NCBI GenBank assembly: GCA_013177795.1
Contig: JABLXY010000003.1
Coordinates: 227,244-291,243 of the forward strand
DNA: 64,000 nucleotides
Source: Syntrophaceae bacterium
GTDB lineage: Bacteria; Desulfobacterota; Syntrophia; Syntrophales; UBA2192
Reading direction: 5' to 3'
Part shown: positions 58,058 through 64,000 of the stretch, in pieces
Numbering within the stretch: position 1 is the stretch's first letter
Layout: the number at the start of each line of letters is the position of its first letter
Translations under genes and position numbers: made by a program
The notes under the pieces: model-generated
What the model was told of the DNA's origin: nothing
What the model saw: only the letters and a program-made list of their open reading frames with translations
The model's database searches: none

Positions 58058-58086
58058 TAGACGAGGAGCGATTCCTGGGCTATACT
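58058..58086 (+). promoter_or_regulatory. Candidate promoter of the HU gene
   Basis: TAGACG (58058-58063), 17 nt, TATACT (58081-58086). Leader of about 125 nt before the ATG at 58218, A-rich upstream sequence. Confidence 0.6.
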
Positions 58087-58217
58087 GCCGCCGATTTTGA
58101 ATCCGGTGGCTGATTTCCTTTCGAAAGGGGGATGGTCATCAAAGCACCGAACAAGGGAAAAAAGCGCGAGGGATTCAAGGCAACCTGACTAAATACAATT
58201 AAGGAGGAGCGTTTTAC

Positions 58218-58487
58218 ATGAACAAGGGACAGCTTGTTGAAGTGGTAGCCAAGGCACTTGGCTCCAAGAGCGCGGCGGAGAAGGCCATCAACGCAACCCT
58301 GAAGGCGGTCTCGGATGCCCTGAAGAAGGGCGACAAGGTCACGCTGGTCGGCTTCGGCACCTTCTCGGTCTCCAAGCGCGCCGCCCGCACCGGCCGCAAC
58401 CCCCAGACCGGCAAGGAAATCAAGATCAAGGCGAAGAAGGTACCCAAGTTCACCGCCGGCAAGGCTCTCAAGGACATCATCCGGTAA
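58218..58487 (+). CDS. hup: DNA-binding protein HU
   Basis: An 89-residue HU/IHF-family protein starting [15 protein letters not shown]. The beta-arm is [21 protein letters not shown] with the intercalating Pro in RNPQTG, and the C-terminus is [14 protein letters not shown]. It compacts and bends DNA. A very strong ribosome site AAGGAGGAG lies before the ATG, in keeping with high expression, and a strong terminator follows. Confidence 0.97.
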   Translation: MNKGQLVEVVAKALGSKSAAEKAINATLKAVSDALKKGDKVTLVGFGTFSVSKRAARTGRNPQTGKEIKIKAKKVPKFTAGKALKDIIR

Positions 58488-58502
58488 ACACAGTTGCCCT
58501 GG

Positions 58503-58534
58503 CCCCCGGTGCTCCCCACACCGGGGGTTTTTTT
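58503..58534 (+). terminator. Rho-independent terminator after the HU gene
   Basis: Stem CCCCCGGTG / CACCGGGGG around CTCCCCA, then TTTTTTT. Confidence 0.95.
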
Positions 58535-58601
58535 ATGCCTGCGGGACGCCGTCCCACTTTTCGTTTGAGCTTGGCGCGGTGAATCGAGTAAAACCTGTGT
58601 C

Positions 58602-61600
58602 ATGCCCGGTCTGAAGCTCTACACCAGCAACCGCCTCGAGGCCCTTGCCGGCAAGCTTGAGGAGACCCTCCGCGTTCCGCCGGCCTCGCCCATGGCCCCG
58701 GAGATCATCCTGGTCCAGAGCCGCGGCATGGAGCGGTGGCTCTCGCTGGAGCTGGCGCGGCGCCTCGGGATCTGCGCCAACATCCGGTTCCCGTTTCCCA
58801 ACCACTTCGTCGAGGACGTCTTCCGCGGCGTTCTCCCCGATCTGCCCGCATCCCCGGCGTTTGACCCGGAGGTGCTGGCCTGGCGGGTCATGGGCCTTCT
58901 GCCCCGCTGTCTCGACGGCGAGGGGTTCGAGCCCCTGCGGGCCTACCTCGCCGACGACGGCCGCGGGTTCAAGCGCTATCAGCTCAGCCGCATCGTCGCC
59001 CGCCTGTTCGACCAGTACCTCGTCTACCGTCCCGAGATGGTCATCGGCTGGGAGTCAGGCCGGGATCGTCACTGGCAGGCGGCCCTCTGGCGGCTGCTTG
59101 CGGCCGGGAGCCCCCCGGGGTCGCACCGGGCGGCTCGCTGGAAGGAGGCCCTCGCCCGCCTGGAGCGGACCGGGCCCGGGCAGGCGCTGCCCTCGCGGGT
59201 CTGCGTCTTCGGCATCTCGGCCCTGCCGCCCTTCCACCTCCGCATCCTCGAGGCCGTCGCCCGCACGATCGATGTCAACCTCTTCGTTATGAACCCGTGC
59301 CGGGAGTACTGGTACCTCATCTACTCCGACCGCGAGATGCGAAGGCTGGCCGACCGGCTCGGGGCGGCCCCGGGCGACGAGGCCCTCCACCTGGAGAGGG
59401 GCAACAGCCTGCTTGCCTCCATGGGGGCCTTGGGCCGCGACTTCCTCCGGATGGTCTACGACATGGGCTGCGAGGAGACGGATGTCTCGGAGGAGCCCGG
59501 CGGCGGGAGCCTGCTTGCCTGCATCCAGTCCGATATCCTGAACCTGCGCGACCGGGGCGCGGACGGCGACAGGACCCCCGTCGCCCCCGGCGACGACTCG
59601 ATCCGGGTCCATTCGTGCCACAGCCCCATGCGCGAGGTCGAGGTCCTCCAGGACCGGATCCTCGAGCTGCTCGACCGCGACCCGTCGCTGACGCCCGCCG
59701 ACATCCTCGTCATGACGCCCGAGATCGAGACCTACGCCCCCTTCATCGAGGCCGTCTTCTCCCTGCCCCGCGACGACCGGCGCAGGGTCCCCTTCAGCGT
59801 CGCCGACCGCGGCATCCGAAGCCGGAGCGCGCTGGCGGACACCTTCCTGCGGCTCCTCGATCTCGAGGGCAGCCGGATGGGCGCCACGGAGGTCGCCTCC
59901 TTCCTCGAGACGGACGCCCTGCGGCGGCGCTTCGCCCTGAGTGCCGACGACCTGGCGCTCGTCCACCGGTGGATCCGCGACACCGGCATCCGGTGGGGGA
60001 TCGACGGGTCGAGCCGCCGGCGGGAGGGGCTCCCCGAATTCGCGGAGAACACCTGGCAGCAGGGAATCGACCGCCTGCTTCTCGGCTATGCCCTGCCGGC
60101 CAGGGAGGACGAGCTCTTCATGGGCATCCTCCCCCACGAGGGGGTGGCCGAGGGCGAAGCGGCAACCCTGGGCTCGTTCCTGGCGTACCTGGAGCGGCTC
60201 TTCGCCTTCGCGGAGTCACTGCGCGAGCCCCGGGACCTCTCCGGTTGGGCCGCTCACCTGGCCGCCGCCCTCGACGGGTTCTTCCTCCCCGAGGGCGGCG
60301 AGGAAGACGAGGTGCAGACCCTGCGCCGGGCTCTGGCCGATTTGACCCTGCGCCAGGAGCAGTCCGGTTTTGACGGGAAGCTCTGCGCCGGGGTCCTGAA
60401 GGCCCACCTCGAGGAGGCGCTCCAGCAGGCCGGGTTCGCCTCGGGCTTCATCACGGGCGGTGTGACGTTCTGCGCCATGCTCCCCATGCGGAGCATCCCC
60501 TTCCGGGTGGTCTGCCTCATCGGGCTCGACGACGCGGCCTACCCGCGGCAGGCCGCGGCGCCGGGCTTCGACCTCATGAAGGAGCACCCGAGGCCCGGTG
60601 ACCGTTCCCGCCGCCTCGATGACCGCTACCTGTTCCTCGAGGCCCTCCTGTCGGCCCGGGAGACCCTCTACATCAGCTACACCGGGCAGAGCATCCAGGA
60701 CAACAGCGCACGGCCGCCGTCGGTCGTCGTGAGCGAGCTGCTCGACTACATCGCGCAGGGCTTCGAGATGCCCGGCGTAGCGGACATCCGCGACGCGATC
60801 ACCGTGCGGCACCGCCTGCAGGCCTTCAGCCCCGAATATTTCCGGGGCGGGGCGCTCTACAGCTACTCCGCCGAGAACGCCGCCGCCGCGGCGGCTGCAG
60901 CCGCCGCCGGCCCGGGCCGGAAGCGGCCCTTCATTGCCTCGCCCCTGCCCGAGCCGCCCCCCGAGTGGAGGACCGTCGACGTCCATGCCCTCGCCCGGTT
61001 CTTTGCCAACCCGGCCCGATACCTGCTGACGCGCAGGCTGGGGCTCCGTCTCGACGAAGAGGGGGCGAGGCTCGCCGACGTGGAGCCCATGAGCATCGAG
61101 GGACTCGAGCGCTACGAGCTGGGCGGGCGGCTCGCGGCCCGCTGCATAGCGGGACTCGAGGCGGGGCCGCTGCTGCCCGCCGCGAGGGCGCTGGGGACCC
61201 TCCCGCCGGGCACGCCGGGGGAGTGCTGGTTCCACGAGCTCTGCGAGGGGGTCCGGGCCTTCGCGGCCCGGCTGAGGCCGCACCTGCAGGGCGAGCCCCT
61301 GGGCGCGATCGACCTCGACCGGACGATGGGGCCGTTCCGGCTCACGGGGAGGCTGCAGCTCGGCCTGCCGGCGGGCCTTGTCCACTACCGCTATGCGGAC
61401 GTCAGGGCGAAGGACCTGCTGCGCGCCTGGATTCAGCACCTTGCCCTCGGCGCCGGGGCGGGCGACCGTTACCCCGGGCGCTGCGTCGTCATGGGCCGGG
61501 ACACGGGCTGGCTCCTCGGGCCTGTCGCGGAAGGGGAACGCCTGCTGCTGCAGCTGCTGGAGATTTACTGGAGGGGCCTGACGGCGCCCCTGCCGTTCTT

Positions 61601-61829
61601 CCCCGAGACGGCCCGGGCCTATGTCGGGCGCCTCCAGAAGGGAAAGGGCGAAGCGGACGCGCTCAAGGCCGCCGGCCGGGTGTGGGCGCCGGAACGGGGG
61701 TACGCGGAACGGAAGGACCCCTATTTTTCCTTTTGCTTCGACGGGCCGGACCCGCTGGGCGGGGAGTTCCGGGAGCTTGCCGTTGCGGTCCTGGGGCCCC
61801 TGCTCGGACAGGCCGTGGAGGTGCGCTGA
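58602..61829 (+). CDS. recC: Exodeoxyribonuclease V gamma subunit RecC
   Basis: A 1075-residue RecC. It begins LKLYTSNRLEALAGKL and has the helicase-like motifs typical of the inactive RecC fold: QSRGMERWLSLELA, FGISALPPFHLRIL, HSCHSPMREVEVLQDRIL and FCAMLPMRSIPFRVVCLIGLDD. RecC recognises Chi and splits the strands for RecB. It is followed one base later by recB, so the two are one transcript. No ribosome site is evident before ATG 58602. An Ala-rich insert lies near residue 760-775. Confidence 0.95.
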   Translation: MPGLKLYTSNRLEALAGKLEETLRVPPASPMAPEIILVQSRGMERWLSLELARRLGICANIRFPFPNHFVEDVFRGVLPDLPASPAFDPEVLAWRVMGLLPRCLDGEGFEPLRAYLADDGRGFKRYQLSRIVARLFDQYLVYRPEMVIGWESGRDRHWQAALWRLLAAGSPPGSHRAARWKEALARLERTGPGQALPSRVCVFGISALPPFHLRILEAVARTIDVNLFVMNPCREYWYLIYSDREMRRLADRLGAAPGDEALHLERGNSLLASMGALGRDFLRMVYDMGCEETDVSEEPGGGSLLACIQSDILNLRDRGADGDRTPVAPGDDSIRVHSCHSPMREVEVLQDRILELLDRDPSLTPADILVMTPEIETYAPFIEAVFSLPRDDRRRVPFSVADRGIRSRSALADTFLRLLDLEGSRMGATEVASFLETDALRRRFALSADDLALVHRWIRDTGIRWGIDGSSRRREGLPEFAENTWQQGIDRLLLGYALPAREDELFMGILPHEGVAEGEAATLGSFLAYLERLFAFAESLREPRDLSGWAAHLAAALDGFFLPEGGEEDEVQTLRRALADLTLRQEQSGFDGKLCAGVLKAHLEEALQQAGFASGFITGGVTFCAMLPMRSIPFRVVCLIGLDDAAYPRQAAAPGFDLMKEHPRPGDRSRRLDDRYLFLEALLSARETLYISYTGQSIQDNSARPPSVVVSELLDYIAQGFEMPGVADIRDAITVRHRLQAFSPEYFRGGALYSYSAENAAAAAAAAAAGPGRKRPFIASPLPEPPPEWRTVDVHALARFFANPARYLLTRRLGLRLDEEGARLADVEPMSIEGLERYELGGRLAARCIAGLEAGPLLPAARALGTLPPGTPGECWFHELCEGVRAFAARLRPHLQGEPLGAIDLDRTMGPFRLTGRLQLGLPAGLVHYRYADVRAKDLLRAWIQHLALGAGAGDRYPGRCVVMGRDTGWLLGPVAEGERLLLQLLEIYWRGLTAPLPFFPETARAYVGRLQKGKGEADALKAAGRVWAPERGYAERKDPYFSFCFDGPDPLGGEFRELAVAVLGPLLGQAVEVR

Positions 61830-61830
61830 G

Positions 61831-64000
61831 ATGCCCGCCGCCGATCCCCCCTTCGACCTGCTGAAAAGCCCGCTCGACGGCAGGAACCTCATCGAGGCAA
61901 GCGCCGGCACGGGGAAGACCTATGCCATCGCCGGCCTGTTTGTGCGGCTGATCGTCGAGAAGCGCATGGCGCCCTCCGACATCCTCGTCGTCACCTACAC
62001 GGTGGCCGCCACGGAGGAGCTGCGCGGCCGCATCCGGACCATGATCCGGGAGGCCCTCGACGTGATGGCCGGGAAGGCCACGGAGGAGCGGTTCCTCGCC
62101 GATTTCACGGACGGTCTGGCCGACCGGGAGGATGCGCGCGGCAGGCTGCGCGAAGCGCTGCGGGGGTTCGACGAGGCCCCCATCTGCACGATCCACTCCT
62201 TCTGCCGCCGGATGCTCGACGAGAACGCCTTCGAGAGCGGCAGCCCCTTCGACACGGAGCTGCTGCCCGACGAGCGCATGCTTCGGGAGGAGATCGTCCG
62301 CGATTTCTGGAGGCGGCACTTCTACGAGGCGCCCCCCGAATTCGTCCTCTACGCCCGGGAACGCTTCAGCGGGCCGGCGTCACTGCTCGCCCTGCTCCGC
62401 GCGGCGCCCTTCCGCCACGATGCGCGGATCCTCCCCGAGGCTCCCCCCGCGGCCCTGGCGGGCCTCGAGGCGCTGCGGGAGGCCTTTGCCGGCCTTCGGA
62501 GTTCCTGGCCGGCAAGCCGGGCCGGCGTGGAGAGGGCCCTGCGGGACGAGGCCCTGAACCGGACGAAGTACGGCAAGCCGAAGCGATACCTCGAGGCCAT
62601 GGACGCCTTCCTGGCGCGCCCCTGGGCGGCCCTGCCCCTGTCGGAGGACCTGGTGAAGTTCAGCCCCGAGACCCTGGCGGGGGCCGTGAAGAAGAATTGC
62701 CGGGCCCCGGCCCACCCGTTCTTCGAGCGCTTCGGCGATTTCCAGAGCCTGGCGGGGGCCGTCTGCGCCGAGATGGAGATGCATGTCCGGTTCCTGCGCG
62801 CCGAGCTGTTCCGCTACGTGCGGCGGGAGCTTGCCGTCCGAAAGAGGCGGCGAAACCTCCGGTCCTACGACGACCTGCTCGCGGATCTGCGGGAGGCGCT
62901 CAGCGCGGAGGGCTCCGGCATCCTCGCCGGGGCGATCCGGAGGAAATACCGGGCTGCGCTCGTCGACGAATTCCAGGACACGGACCCCGTGCAGTTCGCC
63001 ATCTTCGAGACGGTCTTTGGGCGGGGCGACGCGGTGCTCTTCCTGATCGGGGACCCGAAGCAGGCGATCTACAGTTTCCGGGGCGCGGACCTGTTCGCCT
63101 ACATCCGCGCCGCCTCCACCGTGCAGAGGCGCTACACGCTGGCCGAGAACTGGCGCTCGGAGCCGGGCCTGATCCGCGCCGTCAACACCCTGTTCGGTCG
63201 GCCCGCGAACCCCTTTCTCTACGACTCCGTCCCCTTCGGGCCCGCCCGGGCTGCCGAGGGACGCAAGGCGTCCCCGCTGACCGTCGGCGGGCGGCAGGAG
63301 GCGCCCCTGCGGCTCTGGGTCCCGGACGGGGAAGGCGGTCGGATCACCGCCGAGCGGGCCCGGGAGCGGATCCGCCGCGCCGTGGCGGCCGAGATCGCGC
63401 GGCTCATCGAGGCGGGCCGCCGCGGCGAGGCCCTCCTGGGGGATCGGCCTCTCCGGGAAGCCGACGTGGCCGTTCTCGTCCGCACGAACCAGGAGGCCCT
63501 CCTCGTGCAGGAGGCCCTCACCGGCCTCGGCGTCCACAGCGTCCTCTACACCACGGGCAACCTCTTCGACACGGGCGAGGCCCGGGCGGTGGAGCTGGTG
63601 CTGCAGGCCGTTGCGGAACCCGGCGACGAGGCGGCCGTCCGCACGGCGCTGGCCACCGACCTGATGGGGCTGGACGGGGCCGCGATCGACAGGCTCATGG
63701 CCGACACGGCGGCCTGGGAGGAAAGGGTCCGCCGGTTTCATGACTGGCGCGATACCTGGGAACGCCAGGGGTTCATCCGCATGTTCCGCGATCTCATGCA
63801 GGCCGAGGGGGTGCGACCGCGGCTGCTTGCACTGCCCGGCGGCGAGCGCCGCCTCACCAACGTCCTGCACCTGGCCGAGGTGCTCCACGGCGAGGAGATG
63901 CGGCGGCGCGCCGGCATGGGCGGTCTCATCCAGTGGCTGGCAACACAGCGGGACGAGGAGACGCCGAGGCTCGAGGAGCATCAGCTGCGGCTCGAAAGCG
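61831..64000 (+). CDS. recB: Exodeoxyribonuclease V beta subunit RecB, N-terminal part (runs off the window)
   Basis: 723 codons of a UvrD-type helicase in frame to the window edge. Walker A is EASAGTGKTYA (residues 22-32), then TYTVAATEELRGRI, TIHSFCRRML, Walker B with LVDEFQDTDPVQ, GDPKQAIYSFRGAD and LAENWRSEPGLI, in RecB order. The C-terminal nuclease domain lies beyond the window. It starts one base after the recC stop with GTGGAGGTG upstream as ribosome site. RecD is expected next. Confidence 0.96.
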   Translation, partial: MPAADPPFDLLKSPLDGRNLIEASAGTGKTYAIAGLFVRLIVEKRMAPSDILVVTYTVAATEELRGRIRTMIREALDVMAGKATEERFLADFTDGLADREDARGRLREALRGFDEAPICTIHSFCRRMLDENAFESGSPFDTELLPDERMLREEIVRDFWRRHFYEAPPEFVLYARERFSGPASLLALLRAAPFRHDARILPEAPPAALAGLEALREAFAGLRSSWPASRAGVERALRDEALNRTKYGKPKRYLEAMDAFLARPWAALPLSEDLVKFSPETLAGAVKKNCRAPAHPFFERFGDFQSLAGAVCAEMEMHVRFLRAELFRYVRRELAVRKRRRNLRSYDDLLADLREALSAEGSGILAGAIRRKYRAALVDEFQDTDPVQFAIFETVFGRGDAVLFLIGDPKQAIYSFRGADLFAYIRAASTVQRRYTLAENWRSEPGLIRAVNTLFGRPANPFLYDSVPFGPARAAEGRKASPLTVGGRQEAPLRLWVPDGEGGRITAERARERIRRAVAAEIARLIEAGRRGEALLGDRPLREADVAVLVRTNQEALLVQEALTGLGVHSVLYTTGNLFDTGEARAVELVLQAVAEPGDEAAVRTALATDLMGLDGAAIDRLMADTAAWEERVRRFHDWRDTWERQGFIRMFRDLMQAEGVRPRLLALPGGERRLTNVLHLAEVLHGEEMRRRAGMGGLIQWLATQRDEETPRLEEHQLRLES

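Noticed and set aside
57635-58060. 141-codon frame between rmuC and the HU gene
   Set aside because: Arg/Pro-rich, spans the rmuC promoter, no recognisable fold.
62380-63981. 533-codon open frame antisense to recB
   Set aside because: Shadow frame; recB helicase motifs are unmistakable on the plus strand.

Overview
The window is a GC-rich (roughly 65 % by eye) chromosomal segment of an anaerobic, diderm bacterium of the deltaproteobacterial / Desulfobacterota type, most like the Syntrophales. This rests on gene content: a selenocysteine-containing periplasmic formate dehydrogenase, a periplasmic NiFe hydrogenase with its full Hyp maturation set, a UbiA-type quinone prenyltransferase, a heptose kinase for LPS, RecBC, and a PpsR-type phosphotransferase. 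No taxonomic marker such as rRNA is present, so the assignment is an inference. One tRNA (Pro, CGG) is present.

Layout. 1-4.2 kb: lolC/E start, lysS, UDP-glucuronate decarboxylase, heptose kinase. 4.2-8.3 kb: a tight housekeeping run DUF4416-yicC-gmk-rpoZ-pyrF-rlmB. 8.4-14.1 kb: pilC, tRNA-Pro, DUF1178, a cysteine synthase/cysteinyl-tRNA synthetase fusion, LysM protein and a lipoprotein. 14.18-15.51 kb: a decayed ISL3-like insertion sequence. 15.5-19.3 kb: nth, fdhE, rlmI, an isochorismatase-like hydrolase. 19.4-23.9 kb: formate dehydrogenase fdnGHI on the minus strand, read through an in-frame UGA. 24.4-25.6 kb: two secreted thiol-redox proteins. 26.1-36.3 kb: hydrogenase hyaABCD and hypA, C, D, B, F, E. 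36.4-43.7 kb: nikR, a CooC-like ATPase, a periplasmic-binding-protein ABC transporter, tonB, a cupin and a TonB-dependent receptor, read here as a nickel uptake and delivery module feeding the hydrogenase. 43.9-47.4 kb: two small cytochromes c, DUF364, mobB, a small membrane protein, trxB. 47.5-56 kb: lgt, cutA, sod, ubiA-like, pfkB-like, flavodoxin, nnr, polyprenyl synthase, ppsR. 56-64 kb: rmuC, HU, recC and the start of recB.

How the parts work together: formate dehydrogenase and hydrogenase would both pass electrons to membrane quinone or take them from it through b-type cytochrome subunits; the nickel genes, FdhE, MobB and the UGA decoding provide their metals and cofactors. This fits a lifestyle based on H2 and formate exchange.

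The most striking structure is not a gene. At least fifteen intergenic gaps hold inverted repeats whose arms are built from tandem 8-nt (sometimes 7-nt) units in strict phase, usually 8+8+8+9 = 33 nt per arm with a loop near 35 nt. Several unit families (GARGGTRA, GAAGTTNN, TGGAATNN, AAAGGSN, AGGCATC) share the same architecture, in two cases run into the preceding gene and supply its stop codon, and also occur as single arms. I do not recognise a described family. Other notable items: loss of two of four zinc ligands in the CysRS half of the fusion, four candidate NikR sites of identical 7-13-7 geometry, a second ~105-bp dispersed repeat, and two promoters placed so that transcription would begin at the start codon.
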